From: Mrakia gelida
Taxonomy: Eukaryota > Basidiomycota > Tremellomycetes > Cystofilobasidiales > Mrakiaceae
Length of the DNA stretch: 64,000 nt
Assembly (NCBI GenBank): GCA_024345305.1
Contig: BRON01000001.1
Coordinates: 1,798,001 to 1,862,000, forward strand
Direction of reading: 5' to 3'
A program made the position numbers and the translations under genes. The notes below the pieces were generated by a model. It was not told the DNA's origin. It was given only the letters and a program-made list of their open reading frames with translations, and made no database searches. Below are positions 46,684 to 58,141 of the stretch, piece by piece; within the stretch, counting starts at the first letter, position 1; each line of letters starts with the position of its first letter.

Positions 46684-48499
46684 CTAACTCCTATAAGATC
46701 CACCCCCAGCCGCCTTGAGTCGACGGCTCTCCTCGCTCCTTGCAGCTGCCGCTGCCCTTCTTGAGGCGAGGGACTTCTTGGTCGTCGTGGGAGGACGAGG
46801 GTGAAGTCGTCTGAGTTCTTCTGGTCGGCCTCGCTTGAAGTACTGATGGCTGAACCCGGGAGCGGTGGAGTGGTGGATGTTGGAGGGGTCGGAGGTGTCC
46901 TGTATGTGTAGAAGAGGAGGAGTAAGGTGAAGAGGAGGAGTAAGGTGAAGAGCAGGAGGGAAGGGTCAGCAAAACGAGTCGATCGCGGGTTCGAAGACGG
47001 GCGACAGAAGATCAAGACGACGACGAGACGACGAACGAGGAAGTGGACCACTGGGACTCTTTGGAAGGAGTATAAGTTAAGCTGACGGACGAAGGAGGTG
47101 ACCTTCTGATGTCGAAAGAATCGAGGAAGAACTGGCGAAACAGGCCAAAGAGCGATGGTTAGAAGAGAGAGAGTGAAAGGAAAACGAAAGCTGATGAGGT
47201 CACCTTCTTTCGAGAATTGCTCTGGATGAATGAGCACGAAGGCCGTTCCGTCCGTCGACCAGAGAAGATACTTGGAGTACTCGGAGTGGTGGAGGAGATG
47301 CCACACCTGGAGTCGAAGGGGAGGAAAGGGAAGGTCAGCGAGGGAAGGCGGAGAACAAAGGGACGTGTCTCGAATCTCGACTCGACTCGACGGTCTCGGG
47401 ACTCGAGACGGAAACGCAGAGGAAAGCGACCAGGGGGGAACAGCAGAATTACTAACTTTCGAGATGAAAGCTGTCTGTTCTCCTAACAGATCCTCGTTGG
47501 GCTGAGAATCGTCCTCCTCCTCCGCCTCTCGCACCGACGACCGTCGTCGATCCACCACCACCTCCCCCGCCGACGCGACCTGCGAGTTTCCTCCTGCGTT
47601 GAACTGATCCTGGACCTGTCCCGGGTAGAAGGATTGATCGAGGAGTTCAGAAGAGAGGAAGGAAGTCGAAGCGGAGGGGGAGGGGTCGACTCGCGATTGG
47701 GCTTGCTCTTGCTGCCAGAGGGGAGGAGGGATCGGTTGCTGGAGAAGACCGAACGACGTGTCCTGGTTCTTGGTTGGGAGGGAGTAGAGGAGGGAGGAGT
47801 AGGGAGTGCCGAGGTTGAAGCTGTCCTCGGGGAGAGGATTGAGGTTGGAGGTGGTAGGAGGAGAGGAGATGGACGAGGGACCGTCTTCGTCGAGGTAGAG
47901 GTGGATGAACTGTTCATCCGAGGAGAGGAAGGGTTTGTCGACGTCCGTTGGGGAAGCCGAAGAGGAGGAGGAGGTAGAAGAGTGGGAAGTGGTTCGATGG
48001 TTGTTGGTGGGAGGAGGAGGTGAAGGTGAAGGCTGGAAGAAGGACATGGGAGGGAACTGAGGGGATGACTCGGCTTGAGGAGATGGGGAATCGAACGTCT
48101 CTCCACGCCGCTGCTGCTCTTGTTGGAGGGACATCTGGCGGCCGTAGAACTGTTCGAAGGGAGAAGGGATGGGGTTGAAGGCATAGCGAGGTGCTGGAGC
48201 CACCTGGGTCGAGAATTGTGGGTGCCCAGGAAGCAGCCAACGAAGAGCGATCCCGTCTTCGAACGTCTTTGGCGACTGCTGTTGCAAGGGGAGTCCATAG
48301 TCGTCCAGGAAATGAGGGAGCTTTGGATGGGACGAGGAAAGCGACAGAGAAGACAATGGGGGAAGGCGAGAAGGTGGACGAAACGAGAGGTCAACCGCCG
48401 GTAAGGGAAGAGAGCGGGAAGCTGAGGACGAGAAGGAAGAGGAAAGGGAAACGAGAGAACGAGTCGACTCACCTCTCGTCCTGATTGAGTGGAAAGCAT
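46684..48499 (-). CDS. HSF-type DNA-binding domain transcription factor
   Basis: The winged-helix HSF domain is spread over three exons: FISKVWHLLHHSEYSKYLLW, STDGTAFVLIHPEQFSKEV, LPRFFRHQKVTSFVRQLNLY and SFQR. Its C-terminal continuation DPSNIHHSTAPGFSHQYFKR with GRPEELRRL matches the end of the family's domain. It therefore binds DNA in the nucleus. Unusually, about 300 Gln/Ser/Pro-rich residues precede the domain and only a basic tail (KKSLASRRAAAAARSEESRR) follows; no heptad-repeat trimerisation region is seen. This recalls Sfl1/Mga1-like rather than canonical heat-shock factors, but that is inference. The start is placed on a 27-nt exon (48473-48499, MLSTQSGRE) that joins in phase to LPHFLDDYGLPLQQQ; the splice acceptor is a guess. 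The intron after SFQR is also uncertain. Confidence 0.83.
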
Positions 48500-49389
48500 C
48501 GAGAGGAGAGAGAGCAGATGAGTGTTGAGATTATTTGACAGTGATGGTTTGAGGACAGCGGCAAGAGCAGAGCAAAGAGAAGAGAAGAAGAGAAGAGAAT
48601 TGAGCTCGACCCGACCCTTCCCGGTCGGACCAGCGAAGCGGCAAGCCGGATCTCGAGAAAAATGGGTTGACGCCTTGCCCTCAAAACCATTGAGTGGAGA
48701 AGTTAGATCAGTGGCTATTGAATTGCATAGGAGAGTCACGAAGAGAGAAGAAACGACGAAAAGGGAGCATCGTCGAGCTGAGGACGATCAAGAACGGACG
48801 CGTCCGAGGAAAGCCAGCATTTGGAATGCTGCTGCTCGAGTCTTCTACCGCTTCCAACACCTTCCAAAAGCGGCTGGCTTATCTCGTCGATCTTCTAGAA
48901 CGATCCACGCGGAAAAGACTCCTCTTTGGGTCCAGACCTTGTCTAGACGATCGACTCGTCGACGCGTCGAGCTTCTTCAGCCCTGCTTTTCCAGTCTTCC
49001 TGGGCGCGCATCAGCTCGAATGCGATGACACTCGTGAGAGCTGATAACGATTATAGGTAGGATCCGAAGACGAGAGCTGAGCCTTGGAGATCCTTTGCTG
49101 CTCGAGCTTTCTTACAAACCCGACTCGCTCGTTGACGGCGAGCTCAGATGCTTTCTCCTCCGTCTCGTCTGAAAAAGTTCGTACCCTCGCTTCGATCTTT
49201 GACCAGGATAAGGGACAGGATTTTTCCGCTGCTCCACCCTTCGAATCGAAAAAATGCGCACTCCATTAATCACCGGTGAAAAGGCCTGCCATGCCGAGCA
49301 TCAACTCCAGCCCTGCCGCTTTCCCTCTTCTTCTTTAAACCACCAGCTACATAGACAACAGGAAGAGCTAGCACCCACCCCAGCGGACT
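48500..49389. other. Divergent intergenic region
   Basis: 890 bp between the HSF-domain gene and a small membrane protein gene. Short open frames are present on the plus strand without recognisable domains. Two copies of GACGCGTC occur (48798, 48961). Confidence 0.45.
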
Positions 49390-50180
49390 ATGAGCACGCC
49401 TCCAACAATCCTAATAGTCAGCTCTGTTCCTCCTTCTTTACGTCGAGGTCTCTGCTCTCGCTTTCCCCCGTTCGAGCGTCGAGCTCACCTCGACCTCCTT
49501 CCTTCTTTCATTTCTTCCTTCCTTCCCTTTCTTCCTCAACAGGTCCCCGCCCTCTTCGCCGCCGTTATCGCATCTCTCCTCCTCGCCTTCCTCATTCGCT
49601 ACCTCCGCAACCGAGGAGATCTGGAGTGGCTGGGTCTGGGGATCATCGACGAAGAGGAAGAAGAAAGGAGGGAGGAAGCTCGCTCGAGAGCGATGCGGTT
49701 GCGGATACTAGGACTGGTGGGAGAGGTGATGGGATACGATAGGGAGCTGCAGAAGGAGTCAGTGCCGGTAGTGAGACCGGAGCTGGAGGAGATCGAGTTG
49801 AAGCTGGAAGGAGGGGCGAAGGAGGGAAGGAAGGAGGAGTGGGAGGTGAGTGCAGCTTCAGATCCGTCTTCGCCTTCCTTCCAAAGCCCCAACAGACGAC
49901 CGACGCGCTGATCTTCGTTCCGTTCCAGCCGCTGTCTATACGGAGAAGTCCTCGTCGGAAGGAGGAGGCAGTTGGTGCTCAAATTGAGCTCAGCGTGCTC
50001 ATCGTTGGGCCTCGTCAAGAATCCGCCGACCTCGTTCACCGTCGCGCTCCCTCCTCTCCCTCCTCGCTTGGATATCGAACCAGCAGCACGCCAAACGATC
50101 CGAGTGAAACTTTGGACTCGTTTGCTCCCGTTCTGGAGTTTGGAACTGTACTTCTGAGGATGGAGGAGCCGCTGGGGTGA
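49390..50180 (+). CDS. Small single-pass membrane protein, function unknown
   Basis: Not recognised. Three exons fit: MSTPPTILI, then a hydrophobic helix (VPALFAAVIASLLLAFLIRY) followed by LRNRGDLEWLGLGIID, an acidic/basic helix (DEEEEERREEARSRAMRLR), DRELQKESVPVVRPELEEIE, and a last exon running PLSIRRSPRRKEEAVGAQIE to LEFGTVLLRMEEPLG with the stop at 50178-50180. The two introns have normal borders (GTCAGC...CAACAG; GTGAGT...TTCCAG). The reading frame stays open across both joins, which supports a real gene. N-terminal helix close to the start suggests a tail-in-cytosol or signal-anchor protein; compartment unknown. Confidence 0.55.
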
Positions 50181-50573
50181 GGGAGGAATAAAAGGGAGGG
50201 GGGGGAACCAATCTAGATGAGTGTTGTCAGCTTCTCCTGCCTCCTTCCGACAACCACAAAGAAGTGCGAGGCTGCGCTCGTGAGGGAAACGACCGGGGCT
50301 GGTCAACAGTGGGTGCTCGTCTCGTCGTCCATCGAGTTGTGCACGTCGCGGCGACTCCTGGAGACCTTTTTCGTCGCGTCTCGCCCGTTGCTGCCGCTCG
50401 AGGCGAGAAGGCTCACCCTCGTGTTGTCCATTCCGCTCCCTCACTTTACGCGTCGGACTCGAGCGAGGAGAAATCATGATAAAGGTCGTACGAGAGAAAG
50501 GAGGAGAAGCAGACGAAGAGATGCAGACGAAAAGTCGAGACGAAGGTGTTTGTTGGCAAAGAAGAAAGGTCGA
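50181..50573. other. Convergent intergenic region
   Basis: 393 bp between the stops of the small membrane protein and PLAC8 genes. Nothing recognised. Confidence 0.5.
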
Positions 50574-51741
50574 TCAGACTTGGGTTCGTCGAGACTCGAG
50601 AGGTAGGCTTTGACCTTCTTGAGAGAAATCCTCCTCGAGCTCGATCTCTCTCGTCTCTTGGGTGAGCTGCGGGAAAGGAAAACGACCGAGAGAGAGTGAG
50701 CGACACGACGCGACGGATCGAGAGAGGTGAGATCGGAAGCGAAGGCTCACTGTACAAGGGTTGCAAGCCCAGATGGTGATGCAGTCCTCACCTGAAAACG
50801 ATGAAAGATGGTGTCTGTCAGCTCAGGTTGTTTACGAGCAGCTCAAGAAGGGGAGAGACGAACAGGTGCCCTGAGAGGAAGCAAAAGAGGAAGACGCGTC
50901 GAGGTCAGCTTTTGAACGAGGGAAAGTGGAAGTGAGGCCAGAAGGGGAAGCTGCTCACTCCTTGAATCCTGTAGTGATCTCGAACAGCTCCTCGAGTGCC
51001 GATCTACGACGTGCGAGTCAAGAGAGAGGTCAGCTCCGAAAGCTTCATCGCGTCGCGTTTCGTTTTCGCACTCACCTGAAGTAGCCAGCCGAGTCCAACA
51101 ACACCTGTGAGGAAGCAGTGCAAGAAACAGTCGCTCGACATGCTTTCTCCTCCCTCGGGGTGCCTCGTGTTGTATTCTTTGAGATGGTGAAGCCTCGATT
51201 TGTTCTGAGGAACGAAACGAAAGTCGAATGCTTGTCAGCGATGCTCTCCCTTCTCGAATACTCCCAAAAGTACTCACCTTCGAGTACATCACACAAGGGC
51301 ACCAGCACGAGAGACAGCAGGTCTCAGGTCTGTCGAAACAAGAGAAGAGGGAGTGCGAGAAGTCGCGTCGTCCTTCGACGTCGTGCTGCCGAAAAACAAA
51401 CATTCTCGAACGAGGAATCAGACCAGCCTCTTCTTCCTCTACCCGATATAGATTTCGATACTCACAGGCAGTCCGAGAGCATTCCTGGGATCGCCTCGAG
51501 TGTTCATGGGTGCTTTGAAAGACTGGTCGTGCGAAGACGAAAGGCGAGACGGACGTCAGGCAGCGAAAGAGAGAAAAGGGAGTTGAACGGGAGGCGAACG
51601 AACTGGTTGAGAGGACTGATAAGCGGTGGGAGAGGAGGGAGGGTACTGCTGAGCTTCCTGCTGGTGTTGCTGCTGTTGTCGAGGCTCGTAGGGAAGAGTC
51701 TCGGGGTCTCGGAAAGGGTCGTTCAGGTCTTGTTTGGACAT
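50574..51741 (-). CDS. PLAC8-family cysteine-rich protein
   Basis: The start exon MSKQDLNDPFRDPETLPYEP runs into a Gln/Pro-rich segment, then APMNTRGDPRNALGLP. The core is HDVEGRRDFSHSLFSCFDRP, ETCCLSCWCPCVMYSK, NKSRLHHLKEYNTRHPEGGE, SSDCFLHCFLTGVVGLGWLL, IGTRGAVRDHYRIQGG and TCEDCITIWACNPCTLTQET-REIE. The CCLSCWCPC block, the hydrophobic middle helix and the C-x2-C...C-x2-C end are the PLAC8 signature. PLAC8 proteins (plant FWL/PCR, fungal relatives) are small membrane-associated proteins linked to metal export or cell size. A 7-nt exon at 50864-50870 supplies Gly-Thr and the first base of the conserved Cys. Start ATG at 51739-51741. All cysteines intact. Confidence 0.88.
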
Positions 51742-53093
51742 ATCGCTAGGATGAAGGGGATAGATGCTGATGATGGTTGAAGGGAGAGAAGAAGTAGAAG
51801 AAGGGAGAACGCATGGGAGCTCGCTGTTTCGCCTGTAAATAAGCTCTGGCATACAGGTGGGAGTGACGGAGTGGGATTGGAATCTCGGCAGCGGGTTAGC
51901 GAGGACCCCTTCGTCGTTCGAGTCCATCCCCTCGTCTCTCCCTCTCGTCCTTCTGGCAGTATGAGCGAGGACCAAGAGGCTCCATCCTTTGACTCGATAC
52001 AACTACTCGCTCACCCCATCCTGTGTCTCTCGTTCCGCTCGAAAACAAAGGTGACAACCCAACACGTCTCCTCGCTCGACGCGTTTTGCTCCGCCTCCTC
52101 CTCAACCCTGGGGGAGGACACGCTGTACTCCTCTCTACTCCGCTCATGGAACTGACTGTGACGTCATGACTGGGACCTCTTCAGTAGTCGGCGCCAGAGC
52201 GAGGAAGCCAAAACTCTTCTGCGAAGAGGCAGAATCGAAGTCGCGTCGCGTACTCCTGCTCCTCCTCTCGTCGAAAAGTACTCGATTTCGGGACCGATCC
52301 CGAACGAGGCCCTCTGATCAGGCCAAAACTATCGACAGTCGAAGCTAGCGTTAAGTTTTTGAACGAGAAGGGTGATGTTGAGCTCGCCGGAGGGAGGAAA
52401 AGGTCGAGCTCACGAGGTTCTCGTGTACCCCCTCATTCGCCACTTCTCTCCTCTCAGACCTTATTCTTCTTTCCAGCAGCAGCTCACGTCTACAAGCTGC
52501 CAGCTCGCTGATCTCGTTCAAGCTGATCGTAGTGCGAAGACAAGGAGGGAAGGAAGCGGGCGAGGACGAGGACTTACACCCGCGCTCTCTCGTCACGATC
52601 GCTGACAGGTCGCCTCATCTTCTTCGAAGCTGATCAATCTTTCCCTGGGTTCTGTTATCCGCTGAGCTCGGAGCATCTCGGCTGTCGGAGTTCAAACTTG
52701 TGTTCTCTCCATTCTGCCGACGTTCTGTTGACCCTCCCTCCTCTGCGATCCTCGTCCTCCTCCTCCATCGATCCACGACCTCCAACAAGGTTCTCAGGTT
52801 CTTTTATGTCGCCCTCACCTTCCGTCGCCACCTGATCACCGGTTTTCTCGACTTCCGTTCTTTCGAACCAGACCAAGGAGGACGCTGTAGATCGAGAGCT
52901 CGCAAACAGGTGAGCTCGCACCTTTCCTTTCCTTCCTGTCTCCCTCCCTTCGCTTCGTTCGCACCCTTCGTCTCCTCAACTCTCAGCTCTCTGGACTAAC
53001 GAGCTTGCTCCCTTCTTTTTCCTTCCCCCCCAATCCAGAAATCTCCTCAATGAACCCTCGTTACGTGAAGGGGACGGCCTGGAAACGGAGTCG
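51742..53093. other. Divergent region, PLAC8 gene / MFS transporter, with probable 5' untranslated exon
   Basis: About 1.35 kb. A good intron (GTGAGC at about 52912 to CCAG at about 53038) lies upstream of the MFS start; the frame is open across it (NRNLLNEPSLREGDGLETES then the MFS start), but an in-frame TGA occurs farther upstream without an ATG between. I read it as a 5' leader intron. Confidence 0.5.
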
Positions 53094-55816
53094 ATGAGCT
53101 CCTCCTTCCTCCCTCCCCTCCCTTCAAACCTTCGCCGCTACTCCCTCCTAGCAGTCTTCGTTTCCGCTCAGTTTCTCGACATCTTTGGAGCTGTGAGTAT
53201 AGTTTACCGCTCAGTGTTGAGTGTGCTAGAGCAACAACTGGCCATCGACCTGCAGGCTCTCGTTCTTCGTTGTTGAGCTGTCAACTCGAGCTCACGCCCT
53301 TCTCCCTCCCTCCTCCCTCTTTGTTCTTTCAGTCAGCCGCCATTGTTGGTCTCTCGCAGATGGCGAAGTCTCTAGACATGACCACGGCTGAGAGTATATG
53401 GGTCGTCAACGCTGTGAGTCTCGGTTTATGTATCGTTCTCTAGAGCTGCAACAAAGACGAACTTACCGACGCCGTCGCCCCCTCCCGTTCCCTTCCAGTA
53501 TTCCCTGACGCTAGCTAGCTCCTTGCTCACGGTGAGAATCTCTCGGCCCAAATCATCTCCTTCCATATCAAACTGATCGTTTCGATGTTTCTCTTCGACA
53601 GGGAGGTCGGATCGCGGACACGATGAACCCCAAAATCGTGTTTATCGTTGGGTTTCTTGCCCTCGGTCTCTTCTCCATGGGCGTAGGGTTGAGCAAAGAT
53701 AAGAACACGCTTCTAGTGCTACGTGCCTTTTCTGGACTCGGGTGAGTTGACTGCTGCTGTCGTCTCAGGAGCTTCTCGTCGACTGACCTTCGTTTCTCCT
53801 GCCTTGTCCAGCGCGTCCGTGAGGGTCCCCCTCAGCTTGTTTCACCCGAATCACACAAGCTGAACCTCGCCACCTCTTTCTCATCTTCTACAGCTCACCA
53901 TTCCTGCGGCTACCAATTTAATCGTCCACCTGTTCCCTGAGCCAGATCTTCAGGAGACAGCGATCGCGATGTGAGTTCGACCGACCTCTTTATCGTTCCT
54001 TCGAATTCGCATGTCTGACGCGTCGTTCGACCTCCTCTGTCGTTCCGTAGCTTCGGAGGATCAGGAGCAGTAGCCAACGTAAGTCTCTCGCTTGATGTAA
54101 CCGAGCTCAAGACCTTTGCTGACCCCTCGCGCCCTTTCGATGCAGATCCTCGGCCTCTTCATCGGAGGATGTCTCGTTTCAACAGGCTGGCCCTGGATCT
54201 TCTTCTTCACCACCCTCATCTCAGTACCTCTCTCTATCATCTGCATCTTCCTCCTTCCTACCCCTCCTCGCCACCTCCCAGAAGTCCACGCGTCGCCTTC
54301 GGAAAAGGGAGGACAGCCCGTACCGCCAGCTCGAAAACCAAAGCTCGATCTCATCGGAACCTTTCTTCTCACTTCTTCGATCGTGTTGTTCATCTTCGGC
54401 CTCACCTCTTCGAATGTGAAAGGGTGGTGAGTCCTTCCGTCTGAAGACGGCGATCAGAGGACGCCGAGGTGGGATTTTCCACGCGTCTCGCACCGAGCTG
54501 AACTCCCCCCGTTCTTCCTTTCTCGCAGGGGAGAGCCTACTGCCATCGTCACCGTCATCCTCGGAGGACTTCTCTTCCCTGCGTTCTTCTACTGGGAATC
54601 GAAGATCGATCCCTTCGACGCCCTCCTCGATCCAGCGGTCTGGTCGATTCCGAACTTCACCCTTCTCTCGAGTCAGTTCAACCCTCTGCATCATCAGATT
54701 CGGACCCCATGCTGAATGATTCTCTCTCCCTTTCGCTCCAGTATTCGCCCTCTCAAATACCTACTGGTTCGTCGTCTTCAACCAGCTCAACGTCGGCACC
54801 CATCCTGACCGTCTTCGTTTTCGTCCCGCTCCCTCAGGTTCTTCCTGTCCCAGGTGCTTTGTTTCGAAGCCGGCATGGAAGAGGGAGGAGAGCGTGTCTC
54901 GAACTGACCTCGTCTCGTCTTTTCCCCTTCTTCTCGTCAGCTTCCTTCTGGAATCGCTGGAGTGTGAGTTCCTGTTCATTTTGGGGTTGACTTGAGCTTC
55001 GCTCATCGCTCTCACTTGCCTCCCATCCTTGTCCTGTAGCATCGCCATGGTCGTCGCGTCCAAGATCTCGTTCAAGCGGTTCTCGCTTCGGATGCGCCTC
55101 GTCGGTGGAGCGATCTTCGCGGCTGGTGGATCTGTGATGTTTTCGTTCGTAAGAAGAGACAGCCAGTACTTCCCTTTGGTCTTCCTCGGTCTCATCATCG
55201 GCAGCAGCGGTGAGTGAATCAGTCGCGTCCCCGTCGACGACGGTTCCCTCTTTCGCTGCGAGCCCAACGCTGACTCGTCACTTCGTTTCATCCATGCAAC
55301 TCGATCTCCTTTGTATCAGCTTACGTCGCCCTGCTTCTCAGTGTTCCACCGCAACACAGCGGGTGAGCCCGGCGCTTCTCTCGGTCGACTCGATCTCGAC
55401 GCGTCGCTTTCGCTTTCGCTCTCGCTCTCTTGATGCTCACGCTTCTCCCTCCTTCTCTTTCTCAGCGTCATTGGGGGTCTTTGGAATTCAGTCCTCCAGC
55501 TAGGAGTAGCAGCCTTCCTCTCCATCACCTCAACCATCCAAGTCGCGTTCCCAGACGAGCCTGGTCAACTCACTCCGCCCTTCGACGGCTGTAAGGTTTG
55601 TTCCTCTCCCATCTTCGCCCCCTTTATTTGCCTTGAACTGACAAAACTGCTTATCATTTACAGTACGGCTTTCTATCCAACGTCGGCGTCCTCTGCCTTG
55701 AAGCTCTCCTCGTCCTCGTCCTCTTTCGCGATCCGCTCGATCTCGCTCGGATGGACTCTTCGCATGAGCTGGAGGAGGAGGAGGGGAGTGGAGACACGGC
55801 AGTTATCTTACCGTAG
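53094..55816 (+). CDS. Major facilitator superfamily transporter, DHA2-like drug:H+ antiporter
   Basis: A multi-helix plasma-membrane transporter. Exons give YSLLAVFVSAQFLDIFGA (helix 1), IVGLSQMAKSLDMTTAESIW with WVVNAYSLTLASSLLT (helix 2), GGRIADTMNPKIVFIVGFLA (the helix 2-3 loop G-x-x-x-D), LLVLRAFSGLGASLTIPAAT, AIFGGSGAVANILGLFIGG with WPWIFFFTTLISVPLSII, the central acidic/Pro loop, then a second set of helices (LDLIGTFLLTSSIVLFIFGL, FALSNTYWFVVFNQL, LPSGIAGVIAMVVASKIS, GLWNSVLQLGVAAFLSITST, YGFLSNVGVLCLEALLVLVL). The W-V-V-N-A-Y-S-L string and 14-helix-like layout fit the DHA2 family. The region 54790-54960 needs micro-exons and is uncertain. Substrate unknown. It ends SGDTAVILP. Confidence 0.88.
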
Positions 55817-56140
55817 ATGTGTTAAGGCTTGTGTATGACTCTTAGCTTGTCTGGTCGAAAAGCGAGAGGCGACACGCGAAGGGAACAAAGTTCGTCGATC
55901 TCCCGACGCGTCGTTCTCGATTCTCGCCGAGCATAGAGGTACGGGAAGTTCTGGTGGTTCAGGAGGAAGTGGGATATCACGAAGACTCGTAGCTGTATGA
56001 ACCAACTTTCTCAAGGTCTCGGAAAACCGAAACGGTTTGCGATCAAAAGCCGAGGAGAGCAAGGCCTCGACTCAACTCTCACGGCCATCTCCTTCTCCTT
56101 ATCTCCCCTCCCTTTCCCTCCCCCTCCCTTCTTCACAGCT
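55817..56140. other. Intergenic, MFS gene to BTB gene
   Basis: 324 bp containing the MFS 3' end and the BTB promoter. Nothing recognised. Confidence 0.5.
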
Positions 56141-57829
56141 ATGCCACCTAGAGCTCGCTCCCCTTCCGCCTCCTCCTCCACGGATAGCCATCATTCCTCT
56201 AATCGACAGAAACTCTACCAGTTCGCTCCTCTTTTCGACGAGGACGCTTCAACGGATCTGATCCTTATCTGCCTCGACGGACTCGCCTTCGCTCTTTCTC
56301 GTTCAACTCTCAGGATCCACGCTCCAGCTTTCGAGGCCATCTTACCACCAGCTCTAGAGGCACATCATACTCCCTCCTCTTCGACGTCGAGGTCGCACTC
56401 CGGAGGAGTAACAGGAGAAGGGCAGGCCGTGAACATTAGCGAGCTCGCCGTTCCTTTCGAGGTGAGTCGCCTTTGGTTCTTCCCTTCCCTCAACCTCCTC
56501 TAGTCTCCCTTGTTCGCTCAAAGTCGGAGGATGTGAGCTTCAATAAGCTTGTCTTCTAGCTCTTGGAGCGAAAAAGAGGAGACAAAAAGGCGGCTGGCTA
56601 CTCTGCGAGCTCAAGACTGACTCCCTCTCTCTCCTCCCTCCCCCCGGGCCGTCTCTCCTCTCGTTACTTTCCCTCTGCTTACCAGCTCTTCCTTCGACAC
56701 ACCATCCCATCCAAGTATCTCGACCTCCAAGGCTCTCCTCCAAAGTTCCCGGTCTACAAATACTTCGCAGACGTCAGTCCACCAGTCCCAGATCGTCGAA
56801 CTCCAAAGAGCCAAGCTCACCTCGCCTCTCCTCCCACCCTCCTCGTCTGCTCCCTTCAGATCGTCGTCCTCGAGAACGTCCTCGATCTAGCTCACCGCTA
56901 CCAGCTCCCTTTGGTCTTCGACGTCGTCAGTAGGATCCAGCTGGCAGGTCAGTTGCGTTTCCTTCCTTTCCACGAAGAAAGCAGAGGAGGAGTGGAGAGT
57001 TCTGATCGATCGAAGCGGACGCCTCGCCCTCCTCCGTCTTCGCCCACAGTCCTCAACAAGACCTCCCCTTTACGAGGGTTCGCTATCGCCGCTCGTTTCG
57101 GACGCTTGGAGGACGCCAAAGAGTCTATCCGAGGGCTCTGCCATAGGAAGTTCGTCCACCCTGGAGCGAGGAAGTGGATGATAGATTCGGGGGTGTTTCT
57201 GGAGGGCTGGAGGGACGCTTGCTTGGGTGATCTGGCGCTGGCTACGTTGGTTTATGTGCCGGTGAGTCGAATGGTCCTTTTCTTCAGAGGGTGGTGGGAA
57301 AAAAGAGGGAGGGAGAGAAAGAGGGAGAGAAAGATTGAGCTGACCCAAGATCGACCGCGACGCGATCCTCCTCAGATGTCAGCCGTCAGGAACTTCACCA
57401 TCGTTCACGCCCGAGTCGTCGCTTCTCAGGATGGCTCATACACTTGGATCAACGCTGCTACGGACTTCAACCTATAGTCAGTCCCTTTCCTTCGCTCTGG
57501 TCTGCGAGTCGATGATCTCGTTCGCAAAACTGACTCGTCTCGAAGCTCGATCCCGTCTTCTATCGCTCTCAGGTCTCCGTCTGCCCTCTATCCTTCGCCT
57601 CCAGCACTTCATCAAGCTATCACGACTCCCGTGCCTTTCTCGCCTCCCTTTTAGAACGCTTTCTCGTTGAGCGAGGTCGATTGTGAGTTCGTCGTCGTCG
57701 TCGAGTCGCTCACCTTCTGCACTTTCTCGGAGCTGACCCGTTGTATCGCTTCTCTTTCTCCTCAGATGCTTCTTTACCCCTCTACATCTCGACCATGGAA
57801 CGCTATGCCATCCCGCTGAGATCTCGTGA
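56141..57829 (+). CDS. BTB/POZ-domain protein
   Basis: The start MPPRARSPSASSSTDSHH leads to LYQFAPLFDEDASTDLILIC, LDGLAFALSRSTLRIHAPAF and EAILPP, which is a BTB fold (ADl-x-l-x-S-x-D...F-x-V-H...L...S-x-x-F). After an intron, QLFLRHTIPSKYLDLQGSPP, FPVYKYFADIVVLENVLDLA and HRYQLPLVFDVVSRIQLA complete the domain, then FAIAARFGRLEDAKESIRGL. Such proteins dimerise and often adapt substrates to cullin-3 ligases or act in transcription. The frame continues past TAG at 57475 through an intron to YTSSSYHDSRAFLASLLERF, and through one more intron to the stop at 57827-57829. A version ending at 57477 is less likely because the donor there (GTCAGT) is good. The exact partner is unknown. Confidence 0.78.
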
Positions 57830-58141
57830 AGGACGCGTCGCCGACGTCGACTTGGCTCCCTCTTCTCTTCTCTCGCCATGCTTAGACTTAGAAACCTACA
57901 TGTCTCGTCTCCGTTTACTGCTTACGATCTCTACGACCTCTCATGCGCACGAACTTCAACCAGAAAGCTGCTCTCAAAGATAAAGTAGAGCGATCTCTTC
58001 GACGAATCGAACCTCCCTCGAATCTCGCAGCACCTCGCCTGACGACCTCCCCTCTCACTCGCTTCCTCCCTCCTTGTCACCTCAACCCATCACCTCCAAC
58101 CCACCCAACCCTTCTCGCTTCTTCTATCTCCCTTCTCCACC
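57830..58141. other. Intergenic, BTB gene to syntaxin gene
   Basis: 312 bp, pyrimidine-rich before the syntaxin start. No gene seen. Confidence 0.5.

Noticed and set aside
47483..48739. 418-residue minus-strand open frame
   Set aside because: It is a shadow of the HSF-domain gene's long Gln/Ser/Pro exon in another frame; the correct frame leads into the HSF domain.
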